Notes: generated from the sequence alone by a model not told the origin. 64,000 nucleotides of DNA from Gammaproteobacteria bacterium (GCA_016744995.1 JADGDG010000017.1:21704-85703), one strand, 5' to 3'. Positions 29,178 to 38,139 are shown, numbered from the stretch's first letter. Numbers and translations are program-made.

Positions 29178-30815
29178 TTATGTTTTGTGATGAATACGGT
29201 TATAAACGTTGAACTTACCAGTTGGTGTAGTCAGGCCCTTAATGCGCTTAATCTCTTTAAGAGTTTTGGCATCATAAACCACAATTTCACCTGTTGGGTT
29301 CTTGTTGTCAGAACGGTTCCAGACTGAAACCCAGACTTCAGTACCAGCATCGTTAAATTCCATGTGCAGAGCAGCTTTACCTTTCTCTTTAGTCACCTGG
29401 ATTGTTTTAACAATTTCACGAGTCTTCTTACTGATCACCTGAACACTCTGTTGTACTTCTGGCTCAGGGTGTTTCAACTGGTCAGCCCAGTAATAGTCTG
29501 AGTTTTCATGAGTACGAATGAATGCACCAGCACCATCAGTTTCAACTTCATAACAAAGTTTCCATGCCTGATCTGCATGACCCTTAGGATCATTACCCCA
29601 GACTGAGACTTTACCCACACCAAGGTGAGTTGTACCGCCAACAGGGCCACACTTAGGATCAATCCAGTTTGCACCAGGACCAGGATGTGGAAGTTTATCA
29701 ACATCAATCATGGCTTCTAATGTACCGCCATCTTTAGTATCAATAATCACCATTTTCTTAGAGGCATTAGCTGCAATTTGGAAGTAACGACCCGTTGGAT
29801 CATAGAAACCATCATGCAGGAACTTGGCTGAGTTAATTTGAGTGATATCCAGATTATCTAAATCTTTATAGTTAACCTGCCACATTTGACCCAGTTCTTT
29901 AGCTGCAACCAGGAATGAAGACTCATTTGGATTAGTGTAAATAGCCGCAACACGTGACTCTTCAACATAGTCACCATCAACATTCATACCACGAGTTGAA
30001 ACAACTTTCAGAGGTTTCATTGTTTTTGCATCAACAATAACAAAATGTGGAGGCCAGTAACCGCCGGCAATGACGTATTTACCATCACCAGAAACTGCGA
30101 CATCACGCGCATCATAAGCAATTTGTGTTTCAGCAACTAACATCTTGTCCGGTGTCTGCCATAAATCAAATTTATTCAGCTTGCCGTCACGACCAATGGT
30201 GTACCAGAAACGACCATCAACATCATCAGATTTATCAATATTGTGATGCTCTTGTCCTTTAATTACGTGTACTGCGTAACCAGCATCAAGATGCGCAACG
30301 ATTTTCTTAGTGTCACCATCAATAATGGCAATTTTACCAGCATCACGTTCGATAACAACAAAGAAGTTTTCCCAGTTCAGACCATGCATCGGCTTAGTAG
30401 GATAATCTTTAGGCTCAATATAAACCTTGGTGCGTTCCTGCATTAAAGAGAGAGGCATTTCAGGTGGCACAGGTGGTGTGATCTGAATATAGGTTGCCAT
30501 TAATTTAATTTCATCCTTAGAAAAGATGTCATTAAAGTTATTCATACCGCCTTCAGTACCATAAGTCAGGATCTTTTCAAGACGTTTCTGGCCTTTTTTC
30601 AGAGTTTCCTTAGGTTCCAGGCTTTTACCTGTAGCACCTTTCCTTAAAACACCGTGACAACCCGCACAACGTTGAAAGTATAAAGTTTTAGCTTTCTCAA
30701 AGTCCGCTTCCGATAATGTCGGTTGCTTCGCTGCGCCAGCCATAGCGGCAGGTACTGTAATAGCACTTGCTAAAGCAACAGCTGCAGTGAGTTTACCCAG
30801 TTTAAAAATGTTCAT
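29178..30815 (-). CDS. nirS: Cytochrome cd1 nitrite reductase
   Basis: A 545-residue periplasmic enzyme reducing nitrite to NO. Residues 1-26 are a signal peptide ending AMAGA. The heme c site CAGCH lies near residue 49 in RCAGCHGVLRKGATGKSLEP, which matches NirS. The remainder is the eight-bladed d1-heme propeller, with HVIKGQEHHN near the d1 ligand region and CGPVGGTTHLGVGK. The length matches the family (about 540-600). AGGAGA lies at good distance from the start. The gene faces the nirC-to-nirN cluster across 459 bp containing FNR/DNR-type boxes, consistent with induction by low oxygen and NO. Confidence 0.97.
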   Translation of the reverse strand: MNIFKLGKLTAAVALASAITVPAAMAGAAKQPTLSEADFEKAKTLYFQRCAGCHGVLRKGATGKSLEPKETLKKGQKRLEKILTYGTEGGMNNFNDIFSKDEIKLMATYIQITPPVPPEMPLSLMQERTKVYIEPKDYPTKPMHGLNWENFFVVIERDAGKIAIIDGDTKKIVAHLDAGYAVHVIKGQEHHNIDKSDDVDGRFWYTIGRDGKLNKFDLWQTPDKMLVAETQIAYDARDVAVSGDGKYVIAGGYWPPHFVIVDAKTMKPLKVVSTRGMNVDGDYVEESRVAAIYTNPNESSFLVAAKELGQMWQVNYKDLDNLDITQINSAKFLHDGFYDPTGRYFQIAANASKKMVIIDTKDGGTLEAMIDVDKLPHPGPGANWIDPKCGPVGGTTHLGVGKVSVWGNDPKGHADQAWKLCYEVETDGAGAFIRTHENSDYYWADQLKHPEPEVQQSVQVISKKTREIVKTIQVTKEKGKAALHMEFNDAGTEVWVSVWNRSDNKNPTGEIVVYDAKTLKEIKRIKGLTTPTGKFNVYNRIHHKT

Positions 30816-30943
30816 TGTTTTTGTCTCTCCTGGAGGAATACCTTAAAAACTGTGACCCTATTTCACTGTATAAAGTCGAGTTCTTAAGGAAAGATTAGTT
30901 TTGAGCACAGGGTAACAATAACTCTGTCAAAAGCCCCGATACC

Positions 30944-30957
30944 TTGATTTAGATCAA
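30944..30957 (-). promoter_or_regulatory. Perfect FNR/DNR-type box for nirS
   Basis: TTGATTTAGATCAA is an exact TTGAT-N4-ATCAA palindrome. It lies about 130 bp upstream of nirS, which would place a class II transcription start about 90 bp before the gene. Confidence 0.75.
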
Positions 30958-31060
30958 CCATAATCAATTCTTTTGTAATGCTTACCCTACATTTTCAATG
31001 ACTTAGCACCATAAAACCCCAGATTAATTAGGTAAATTAGTATTATAATCAAAGCTTTTA

Positions 31061-31074
31061 ATGATCCAGATCAA
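31061..31074. promoter_or_regulatory. Near-consensus FNR/DNR-type box in nirS-nirC region
   Basis: ATGATCCAGATCAA differs from TTGAT-N4-ATCAA only at its first base. It lies between the two perfect boxes and could serve either direction. Confidence 0.5.
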
Positions 31075-31132
31075 TTAAATATATTAATTAAAATTGAACT
31101 ATTTTAAACACCCTAAAAAAGCCTTTTCTTAT

Positions 31133-31146
31133 TTGATCTAAATCAA
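31133..31146 (+). promoter_or_regulatory. Perfect FNR/DNR-type box for the nirC operon
   Basis: TTGATCTAAATCAA is an exact palindrome centred about 135 bp before nirC. A TAGATA hexamer about 40 bp downstream is a possible -10 element. Confidence 0.7.
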
Positions 31147-31274
31147 AGCAGTTAACCTGAAGGTTCGATACTGTGACACTTAGATAAAGGTTTTTAATTT
31201 TCTTATAACATTTTTAGCAAAACAGTGTTGGCCAAACAACAGATTCATAGTAATACAGGAACAAGAGTTCGGCG

Positions 31275-31706
31275 ATGAGTTTAAACAGACAATACATATT
31301 GAAGTTCATTAGCCTGCTGTCTGCAGCAACAACGGCTTTTCTGGCTTCACCCGTTTTATCGATTGCTCAGGACTCCATTGTTCATTCTACAGCTGATATC
31401 AGCATCGAACGGCAGAAAGAGCTGACCTATATGGTGCAGCAAGATTGCGGTTCCTGTCATGGCATGACACTTAAAGGAGGCTTAGGGCCTTCCCTTTTGC
31501 CTGAACGAATTTCTGTATTACCTAAACAATATCTTATTGATGCAGTTACCCTTGGTCGTCATGGCACCCCAATGCCGCCCTGGGGGCCATTATTAAAACA
31601 GAGTGAGATTGAATGGATAGTAGAACAATTACAGCTAGGCTCTCTTGGTCAAAAGGCAAATCAGAATTCAGTAAAAACACCAGGATTAATCGATGCCAAT
31701 AATTAA
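31275..31706 (+). CDS. nirC: c-type cytochrome of nir cluster (NirC-like)
   Basis: A 143-residue secreted monoheme cytochrome. An N-terminal signal sequence ends near LSIAQD. The heme site CGSCH is at about residues 58-62 within DCGSCHGMTLKGGLGP, with a Met-rich GTPMPPWGP segment supplying a likely axial Met. This matches cytochrome c55X/NirC, thought to donate electrons during heme d1 maturation or to NirS. It is the first gene of the plus-strand nir operon and overlaps nirF by 14 nt. Confidence 0.85.
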   Translation: MSLNRQYILKFISLLSAATTAFLASPVLSIAQDSIVHSTADISIERQKELTYMVQQDCGSCHGMTLKGGLGPSLLPERISVLPKQYLIDAVTLGRHGTPMPPWGPLLKQSEIEWIVEQLQLGSLGQKANQNSVKTPGLIDANN

Positions 31707-32946
31707 CCACACTGTCATGCAAAATCCACTGAGAAATATTTTTATTAGTGCTGTTGCAGTCTATAGCCTGCTATTCAGCTCATTAAGTTTTTCTGCCTGC
31801 AATATGCCAAATGATTTACCAACAGGAGATCTGGGTATTATTATTGAGCGCATGGATGGTTCTGTTTTAATTATCAATAACAGCACGCTTTCAGTCTTAT
31901 GCCGGGTTGAAGGTCTGGGAGACCTGTCCCATGCTTCTGTAGTATTCTCTCGAAATGCACGATACGCCTTTGTGTTTGGCCGGGATGGCGGTCTGACAAA
32001 AATAGACTTACTCAAAGGAAAGATCAGTAAACGAATTTTACAATCTGGTAATTCTATCGGTGGTGCTATTTCACAAGATGGTCAATATATTGCTGTTTCT
32101 AATTATGAACCCGGAGGCGTTAATGTTTTTGCTGTTGATGACCTTTCACTCATAGCAAAAATCCCAGCGACTTATGGTCAATCCACTCAGACTTCAAAGA
32201 CAGTCGGACTGGTTGATGCACCGGGAAACCAATTTGTATACAGCCTTTATGACGGCAATGAAATCTGGCAAGTCAAAATGGCCCCCCCGTTTGACAAAAA
32301 TGAATTTACTATCCCTTCCGCCAATATAAAAAAGTATCACAATGTCGGCAAAGCACCCTATGACGGTTTGATCAGTGCCAACGGCCGCTATTATATTGCT
32401 GGACTCTTTGGAGAAGATGGTCTCAGTCTACTGGATTTATGGCACCCGGAAAAAGGCACTACAAAAATCCTGAGCCATTATGGTAAAGGTCAGAAAAAAC
32501 TACCTGTTTATAAAATGCCTCATCTGGAAGGCTGGGCAATTGCAGGAAATCATGCATTCCTGCCTGCTGTCGGCCTGCATGAAGTGCTGGTGGTTGACAC
32601 AAACACCTGGAAAGAAGTTAGCCGAATAAAAGTACATAGTCAGCCGGTCTTTGCCATGGCAAGTCCAGATGATCGCCAAATTTGGGTTAATTTTGCCTTC
32701 CCTGATAATAATACATTACAAGTTATTGACTCTGAAACATTCAAAATTATCAAGCAGTTCCAGCCGGGAAAAGGCATTTTACATATGGAATTTACCCCCA
32801 GAAGCGAACATGTCTGGGTCTCCGTCAGAGACAATGATGAAATCATTGTCTATGACACACAGACATTAAAAGAAGTTAAACGCATAGCCGCTAAAAAGCC
32901 CAGTGGTATATTCTTTACATCCCGTGCACATCGTATAGGCTTGTAG
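31693..32946 (+). CDS. nirF: Heme d1 biosynthesis protein NirF
   Basis: A 417-residue periplasmic beta-propeller related to the d1 domain of NirS but lacking a heme c site. It acts late in heme d1 synthesis, by family knowledge. AGGA lies 7 nt before the start at 31693; an internal Met at 31717 is the alternative and would place the signal peptide directly at the N-terminus. The export sequence ends LSFSAC, so the Cys could be lipidated, although the lipobox is imperfect. The end MEFTPRSEHVWVSVRDNDEI...VYDTQTLKEVKRI is shared with NirS and NirN. Confidence 0.93.
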   Translation: MPIINHTVMQNPLRNIFISAVAVYSLLFSSLSFSACNMPNDLPTGDLGIIIERMDGSVLIINNSTLSVLCRVEGLGDLSHASVVFSRNARYAFVFGRDGGLTKIDLLKGKISKRILQSGNSIGGAISQDGQYIAVSNYEPGGVNVFAVDDLSLIAKIPATYGQSTQTSKTVGLVDAPGNQFVYSLYDGNEIWQVKMAPPFDKNEFTIPSANIKKYHNVGKAPYDGLISANGRYYIAGLFGEDGLSLLDLWHPEKGTTKILSHYGKGQKKLPVYKMPHLEGWAIAGNHAFLPAVGLHEVLVVDTNTWKEVSRIKVHSQPVFAMASPDDRQIWVNFAFPDNNTLQVIDSETFKIIKQFQPGKGILHMEFTPRSEHVWVSVRDNDEIIVYDTQTLKEVKRIAAKKPSGIFFTSRAHRIGL

Positions 32947-32980
32947 AATGAAACAGTTTTATAGACAGGTGAGTCATTAA

Positions 32981-33445
32981 ATGCTTACACATTTAGAAAA
33001 ACAATTGCTCAATGACTATCAGCAAGGCATTCCTCTGGTTTCAGAGCCATATTCTGAGATAGCCAGAGAAATAAGCCTGAAAGGTTTTTCTGTCAGTGAA
33101 CAGGAAATTATTAAGACTCTGAGTTCACTGAAGAAACGTGGCCTGATCAGTCGTGTCGGGCCCGTATTTCGGCCTAAAGCAGTTGGCAGCAGCACACTGG
33201 CCGCTATTGCAGTACCAGAAAGTCGCTTAGTCGAAGTAGCCAATATTGTCAGTGGCTTTTCACAAGTCAACCATAACTATGAACGTGAACATCAATTCAA
33301 CCTCTGGTTTGTTGTAACTGCTGGTACTCAAATTGAAGTAGAACAGGTATTACAGAATATTGAACAAAAGACAGGTTTAAGCGTAATGAACCTGCCCATG
33401 GAACAAGATTACCATATTAATCTGGGGTTTCCACTTTGGTGTTAA
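32981..33445 (+). CDS. nirD: Siroheme decarboxylase subunit NirD
   Basis: A 154-residue AsnC/Lrp-like protein of the NirDLGH group, which decarboxylates siroheme to didecarboxysiroheme. The N-terminal winged-helix segment (LEKQLLNDYQQGIPLVSEPY) is followed by the ligand domain with NYEREHQFNLWFVV. It is paralogous to the product of 34193-34636 and is assigned D by order and length. AGGTGA precedes the ATG. The stop TAA is the first part of a 12-bp tandem repeat. Confidence 0.87.
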   Translation: MLTHLEKQLLNDYQQGIPLVSEPYSEIAREISLKGFSVSEQEIIKTLSSLKKRGLISRVGPVFRPKAVGSSTLAAIAVPESRLVEVANIVSGFSQVNHNYEREHQFNLWFVVTAGTQIEVEQVLQNIEQKTGLSVMNLPMEQDYHINLGFPLWC

Positions 33446-33485
33446 CTATTATATTAACTATTATATTAACTATTATATTAACTAT
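33442..33485 (+). repeat. 12-bp tandem repeat carrying the nirD stop codon
   Basis: The unit TTAACTATTATA occurs three times, followed by a partial copy TTAACTAT. The first TAA is the nirD stop codon, and each copy repeats it. Confidence 0.9.
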
Positions 33486-33519
33486 GGTTTTAACCAGGGT
33501 TTCAACTAGGGTTCTAAAC
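33486..33519 (+). repeat. Second, degenerate 12-bp tandem repeat after nirD
   Basis: GGTTTTAACCAG, GGTTTCAACTAG and GGTTCTAAAC follow directly after the first array. The copies are diverged but keep the 12-bp period. Confidence 0.7.
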
Positions 33520-33542
33520 AGTCAAGAAGCAGGTATTATGAA

Positions 33543-34163
33543 ATGACATTAGAAATATTAGATCAGCAACTTGTTGCAGCAATACAGGATGGCTTAGAAT
33601 ATACTTCCCACCCTTTTGCCGACATTGCATTCCAGCTTGGGATTTCTGAGCAAAAGGTTCTAAATCGTCTTCAACAATTAAAAGATATGGGTACAATCAA
33701 ACGCTTTGGTGTTGTTGTAAACCACCGAAAATTAGGTTTTAAAGCCAATGCAATGGTCGTCTGGGATATTCCTGACGAGCAAGTCAATGATATTGCACAA
33801 CGTATTGCTTCTTTTGAATGTGTCACTTTATGTTATCAACGCCCTCGTAGAATGCCAGAGTGGTCGTACAACCTTTTTTCTATGATCCATGGCAAAGACA
33901 GAGGTTCCGTTTTAGAACGCCTGGATGATCTTATTGAAATATTAGAACTGCAGAATATTAACCATAAACCTCTGTTCAGTACTCAATGTTTTAAGCAACG
34001 CGGTGCCCGTTATGTAAACTCTGATAAAATCATCAGCCATTCAATTTCACCACTTAAGACTCCTGAAGTTATCACAGGACAAAAATCATCCTTACCAATC
34101 ACTCCGGCTAACCTTGAAGATGAATTTTCATTTCCTTTACTCACTAATCGTGCCTTTGGTTAA
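33543..34163 (+). CDS. nirL: Siroheme decarboxylase subunit NirL
   Basis: A 206-residue member of the NirDLGH group. The core (about 1-160) has the AsnC-like fold with CYQRPRRMPEWSYNLFSMIHG, shared with the product of 34698-35183. The C-terminal extension of about 40 residues is longer than in its paralogues and rich in Ser, Pro and Thr. The ATG at 33543 is preceded by AGGTATT. An ATG three codons earlier is followed at once by a stop and is not used. The stop codon starts another short tandem repeat. Confidence 0.85.
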   Translation: MTLEILDQQLVAAIQDGLEYTSHPFADIAFQLGISEQKVLNRLQQLKDMGTIKRFGVVVNHRKLGFKANAMVVWDIPDEQVNDIAQRIASFECVTLCYQRPRRMPEWSYNLFSMIHGKDRGSVLERLDDLIEILELQNINHKPLFSTQCFKQRGARYVNSDKIISHSISPLKTPEVITGQKSSLPITPANLEDEFSFPLLTNRAFG

Positions 34164-34191
34164 CAAAAAGGTTAACCAAAGGCTAACAAAC
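34158..34191 (+). repeat. 11-12 bp tandem repeat carrying the nirL stop codon
   Basis: Units GGTTAACAAAAA, GGTTAACCAAA and GGCTAACAAAC follow one another. The TAA in the first is the nirL stop codon. Confidence 0.75.
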
Positions 34192-34192
34192 T

Positions 34193-34636
34193 ATGGATGA
34201 GACGGATCGTAAAATTATTAATTATCTGCAAGGTGATTTTCCTATTGATAATAGTCCCTACCAGATCATTGCACAGGAACTTGGGATAAGTGAAGACGAA
34301 CTGCTTAAACGACTTGATAGCTTATTAGAAAATAGGACTCTCACCCGCTTTGGTCCAATGTATGATATTCAGAAGCTCGGAGGTAGTTTCAGCCTCTGCG
34401 CAATCCGTGTACCCGCAGAGCGCTTTGAAGAAGTCACTCAAATTGTTAATTCCTTTCCCGAAGTTGCCCACAATTATGAACGTGACCATGACTTTAATAT
34501 GTGGTATGTTCTGGCAACCGAATCGTTAGCTAAAATTTATATTACCAATCAGGCCATAGAAGACAAAACAGGGCTCAAAGTTTATAATATGCCCAAAATA
34601 CAGGAATTCTTTGTTGGTCTGCACTTCCAGGCCTGA
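34193..34636 (+). CDS. nirG: Siroheme decarboxylase subunit NirG
   Basis: A 147-residue NirDLGH family protein, most like the nirD product: winged-helix start MDETDRKIINYLQGDFP and ligand-domain motif NYERDHDFNMWYVL. Its length equals typical NirG. AAAGG within the preceding repeat may act as the ribosome binding site. In other bacteria D and G may pair with L and H to form the active decarboxylase, and the alternating order here fits that. Confidence 0.87.
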   Translation: MDETDRKIINYLQGDFPIDNSPYQIIAQELGISEDELLKRLDSLLENRTLTRFGPMYDIQKLGGSFSLCAIRVPAERFEEVTQIVNSFPEVAHNYERDHDFNMWYVLATESLAKIYITNQAIEDKTGLKVYNMPKIQEFFVGLHFQA

Positions 34637-34697
34637 GAAAGCACCCAGGAATCCTTTTTTACTTATAACCATTAATGAGCTTTGATAAATAGAAAAT

Positions 34698-35183
34698 ATG
34701 GATGATCTGGATCGAAAAATAATCACCGCTACTCAATCTGGCTTGCCATTAGTCAAAGAACCTTATCAGGCAATTGCTCAACAACTCCAAATTGAGCCAG
34801 AATTACTAATGCAACGCATGCAAGCTATGCTTGAAACAGGACAGATTCGTCGTATTGGTGCAGTTCCAAATCATTACAAACTGGGCTATGCAGCAAATGC
34901 AATGTCCGTCTGGAATGTACCTGACGATAAGGTCTATGAATTAGGTCAGCAGCTGGGCGCATTATCCTTTGTCAGCCATTGCTATGAACGGCCCCGTTTT
35001 TTACCTGAATGGCCCTATAATCTCTTTGCCATGTTACATGGCAAAAGTAAGGATGAAGTGGCTGAAAAAGTTAAGCAAGTAGTCGCCTTATTAGGTGAAC
35101 ATTGTGCTGGCTACGAGCTGCTCTATAGCAAACAAATATTAAAGAAGACAGGCCTCCGTCTGAAAGAACACTCTCCTAAATAA
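34698..35183 (+). CDS. nirH: Siroheme decarboxylase subunit NirH
   Basis: A 161-residue NirDLGH family protein paired by sequence with NirL (CYERPRFLPEWPYNLFAMLHG). The AsnC-like N-terminus begins MDDLDRKIITATQSGLPLVKEPY. No strong ribosome binding site precedes the ATG. A short A-rich imperfect repeat with several TAA triplets follows the stop codon before nirJ. Confidence 0.87.
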   Translation: MDDLDRKIITATQSGLPLVKEPYQAIAQQLQIEPELLMQRMQAMLETGQIRRIGAVPNHYKLGYAANAMSVWNVPDDKVYELGQQLGALSFVSHCYERPRFLPEWPYNLFAMLHGKSKDEVAEKVKQVVALLGEHCAGYELLYSKQILKKTGLRLKEHSPK

Positions 35184-35214
35184 CTAAGATAAGTAAGCAA
35201 ATAAGCAATTAAAT

Positions 35215-36357
35215 ATGTTCAGAATTTCTCAATACCTAAATGAAGTCATCAATCCAACCCCTCTGGGTGATAAGCGTAATCCTCCCGGCCCCGTTGTTAT
35301 ATGGAACTTAATCAGACGTTGCAATCTGACTTGTAAACATTGTTACTCAATTTCTGCCGATACCCAGTTTAAAGGTGAATTATCCACCGATGAAGTTTTT
35401 ACAGTAATGGATGATTTAAAAGCATTTAAAGTACCTGTCCTGATTTTATCCGGTGGTGAACCCCTGTTGCGAGATGATATTTTTGAAATCTCTCACCATG
35501 CTAAAGACATGGGCTTTTATGTAGGGCTTTCAACCAACGGCACATTAATTACTGAAGATAATATTCAGCAGATCGCCGATGTTGATTACAATTATGTAGG
35601 TATCAGTATTGATGGCATTGAAGCTACACATGATGTTTTTCGTCGCAAAGAAGGCGCCTATAAAGAATCAATCAAAGGCATACGCCTGTGTAAGCAACAT
35701 AATATTAAAGTGGGTCTGCGTTTCACTCTGACTCAGGATAATGCCGATGAACTCCCGGCTCTGCTGCAGCTCATGGAAGATGAAGGGGTTGATAAATTTT
35801 ATCTTTCTCATCTAAACTATGCAGGACGAGGCAATAAAAATCGAAAAGATGATGTTTATCATATTGCAACCCGGCAATCTCTGGACTTTTTATTTGAACA
35901 TTGTGTTAATGAAATTAAACAGGGCATTCACCGGGAATATGTCACGGGAAATAATGATGCTGATGGTCTTTATCTTTATCATTGGGTTAAAGAACACTAT
36001 CCTGAGCAAGCAGAAGCGATAAAAACCAGGCTGGATCAATGGGGCGGAAATTCATCCGGAGTAAATATCTCTAATATTGACAATCTTGGCAAGGTTCACC
36101 CTGACACCATGTGGTGGAATTATTCGCTGGGTAATGTAAAAGATCGCCCTTTCTCAGAAATCTGGCAGGATACATCCGATCCCCTGATGGCAGGTCTTAA
36201 ACAAAGCCCACGTCCAGTCGAAGGCCGCTGTGCTGAATGTCAATATCTTAGGATCTGCAATGGTAATACCCGAGTTCGAGCCTGGCAGACCACTGATAAC
36301 TTTTGGGCTGAAGATCCCGCCTGTTATTTGAGTGATGAAGAAATAGGCATAACCTGA
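35215..36357 (+). CDS. nirJ: Heme d1 biosynthesis radical SAM protein NirJ
   Basis: A 380-residue radical SAM enzyme that installs the keto groups of heme d1 by removing propionate side chains. The CxxxCxxC cluster motif CNLTCKHCYS lies near residues 36-45, with the glycine-rich SGGEPLLR downstream. The C-terminal SPASM-type region has CAECQYLRICNGN and a final Cys in DPACYLSDEE for an auxiliary cluster. The length matches NirJ. The last codons (EIGIT, stop) are the first unit of an 18-bp tandem repeat. Confidence 0.95.
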   Translation: MFRISQYLNEVINPTPLGDKRNPPGPVVIWNLIRRCNLTCKHCYSISADTQFKGELSTDEVFTVMDDLKAFKVPVLILSGGEPLLRDDIFEISHHAKDMGFYVGLSTNGTLITEDNIQQIADVDYNYVGISIDGIEATHDVFRRKEGAYKESIKGIRLCKQHNIKVGLRFTLTQDNADELPALLQLMEDEGVDKFYLSHLNYAGRGNKNRKDDVYHIATRQSLDFLFEHCVNEIKQGIHREYVTGNNDADGLYLYHWVKEHYPEQAEAIKTRLDQWGGNSSGVNISNIDNLGKVHPDTMWWNYSLGNVKDRPFSEIWQDTSDPLMAGLKQSPRPVEGRCAECQYLRICNGNTRVRAWQTTDNFWAEDPACYLSDEEIGIT

Positions 36358-36465
36358 AAAATAGGCATAACCTGAAAAATAGGCATAACCTGAAAAATAG
36401 GCATAGCCTGAAAAATAGGCATAACCTAAAAATAGGCATAACCTAAAAATAGGCATAACTTAAAA
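36343..36465 (+). repeat. 18/17-bp tandem repeat expanding the nirJ 3' end
   Basis: Seven copies of ATAGGCATAACCTGAAAA occur: four of 18 bp, then three 17-bp copies with the TGA reduced to TAA. Copy one contains the last NirJ codons and its stop codon. A reverse-strand reading frame through it (YAYFSG repeats) is a by-product. Confidence 0.95.
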
Positions 36466-36567
36466 TGCTCAAACAGCCATTGATGCTTATCAAGGGAACT
36501 GATTAAACTTAGAGCTATAATTCCTGACATTCTTATAAATATCATTTTTTAAAATAAGTATCACTTT

Positions 36568-38139
36568 ATGAAAATTTCTTCAATTTTTCTTATAGCACTT
36601 TTTCTGATCATAAATGTATTTGCAATCAATGCTTCTGCTGATAGCATTAGCTCTAATTTAGTAAAGAATGATTTTGAGAAGCATTGTGCCTCTTGCCACG
36701 GCAAAGACAGACTCGGCATTGTCGGTCCACCACTGATCCCCCAAAGCTTCAAACGACTAAAGCCTGAAGCAGCAAGCCTGGTAATAAAAAATGGCCGTGT
36801 TGCTACTCAAATGCCTGCTTTTGGGCAAACGCTATCAGATCCACAAATTAGTGCCCTGGTCGATTATATCTATACCAAACCCATCCATTCTCCCAAATGG
36901 GACATGAGTGCTATTAAACAAAGTCATAAAATATCTCATGCACCTGAATCATTAGGCAATACACCTGTTTTCAAAGCTGATATGCAAAATCTATTTTTAG
37001 TGGTTGAAATCGGAGATCATCATGTCACCTTACTTGATGGCGATACATTTGAACCGATTTACCGCTTAAAAACTCATAACGCCCTGCACGGTGGTCCCAA
37101 ATATTCAAAAGATGGCCGCTATGTCTTTTTTGCCTCACGTGATGGCTGGATCACTAAATTTGATATTTATAACCTCAAAATTATTGCTGACATTCGAGTG
37201 GGGATCAACACCAGAAATCTTGCTGTGTCAGATGATGGTCAGTTTATTATTGCCGGTAATACCCTGCCTCATACCGCAGTCATATTAAGTGCTCATGATT
37301 TATCACCCATAAAACTCATTCCCGTAGTAAATGAAGCTGGTGAAAGCTCCCGGGTGAGTGCAGTTTACACTGCAGCCCCCCGAAAAAGTTTTATCCTGGC
37401 TTTAAAAGATTTTCCTGAAGTCTGGGAGATCCCCTATATTGAAAAAGAAGTCTTTGTTCATGATTATCGATATGAAATGCCTGAGTACACAGGAAAACCA
37501 TTCAGCATTCGCCGTATCAAACTCAGCAATTATTTGGATGATTTTTTCTTTAATCAGGACTACACTTATATTATAGGAGCCGCTCGGCCTGAAGGTGAAC
37601 GTTTTCCACAAGGCGGACAGGTAATAAAAATAACTTCCGGCCGCAAAGTCAGTAACATTGACTTACCCGGTATGCCGCATTTAAGTTCAGGTATCAGCTG
37701 GAAATATAAAGACACTCGAATTATTGCAACACCCAATATAAAAGAAGGTGTGGTCTCTATTATTGATACTAAAGACTGGAAAACCATTAAAAAAATAAAA
37801 ACCAAAGGACCTGGATTTTTTATGCGCAGTCATGAAAAAAGTCCTTACGCCTGGGTTGATGTCTTTTTTGGCCCCCATAAAGATTTAGTCCATATTATTG
37901 ACAAAAAAACATTGGAAATTGTTAAGACTTTACAACCTGCTCCCGGCAAAACAGCCGCACATGTTGAATTTACAAAAGATGGGCGATATGCACTACTGAG
38001 CATATGGGAAGACGATGGAGCTATCATTGTCTATGACGCATTAACACTTAAAGAAGTCACCCGCTTACCCATGAAAAAGCCTTCCGGAAAATATAATGTT
38101 TATAATAAAACACACCTTGAAGAAGGCACCAGTCATTAA
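36568..38139 (+). CDS. nirN: Cytochrome cd1-like NirN (dihydro-heme d1 dehydrogenase)
   Basis: A 523-residue periplasmic protein with the architecture of NirS: signal peptide (1-25), heme c site CASCH near residue 41, and a d1-type propeller ending in HVEFTKDGRYALLSIW and IIVYDALTLKEVTRL. The N-terminus (CASCHGKDRLGIVGPPLIPQ) and NMPAFGQTLSD-like segment match NirN rather than NirS. NirN oxidises dihydro-heme d1 in the last biosynthetic step and hands the cofactor to NirS. It follows nirJ after the repeat array and may be in the same operon. No nirE is found in the cluster. Confidence 0.9.
   Translation: MKISSIFLIALFLIINVFAINASADSISSNLVKNDFEKHCASCHGKDRLGIVGPPLIPQSFKRLKPEAASLVIKNGRVATQMPAFGQTLSDPQISALVDYIYTKPIHSPKWDMSAIKQSHKISHAPESLGNTPVFKADMQNLFLVVEIGDHHVTLLDGDTFEPIYRLKTHNALHGGPKYSKDGRYVFFASRDGWITKFDIYNLKIIADIRVGINTRNLAVSDDGQFIIAGNTLPHTAVILSAHDLSPIKLIPVVNEAGESSRVSAVYTAAPRKSFILALKDFPEVWEIPYIEKEVFVHDYRYEMPEYTGKPFSIRRIKLSNYLDDFFFNQDYTYIIGAARPEGERFPQGGQVIKITSGRKVSNIDLPGMPHLSSGISWKYKDTRIIATPNIKEGVVSIIDTKDWKTIKKIKTKGPGFFMRSHEKSPYAWVDVFFGPHKDLVHIIDKKTLEIVKTLQPAPGKTAAHVEFTKDGRYALLSIWEDDGAIIVYDALTLKEVTRLPMKKPSGKYNVYNKTHLEEGTSH

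Noticed and set aside
36154..36456. Minus-strand frames rich in YAYFSG repeats
   Set aside because: They are read through the 17/18-bp tandem array after nirJ and antisense to nirJ; the repetitive peptide is a by-product of the DNA repeat.
36343..36465. Possible CRISPR array
   Set aside because: The copies are directly contiguous without spacers, so this is a tandem repeat, not a repeat-spacer array.
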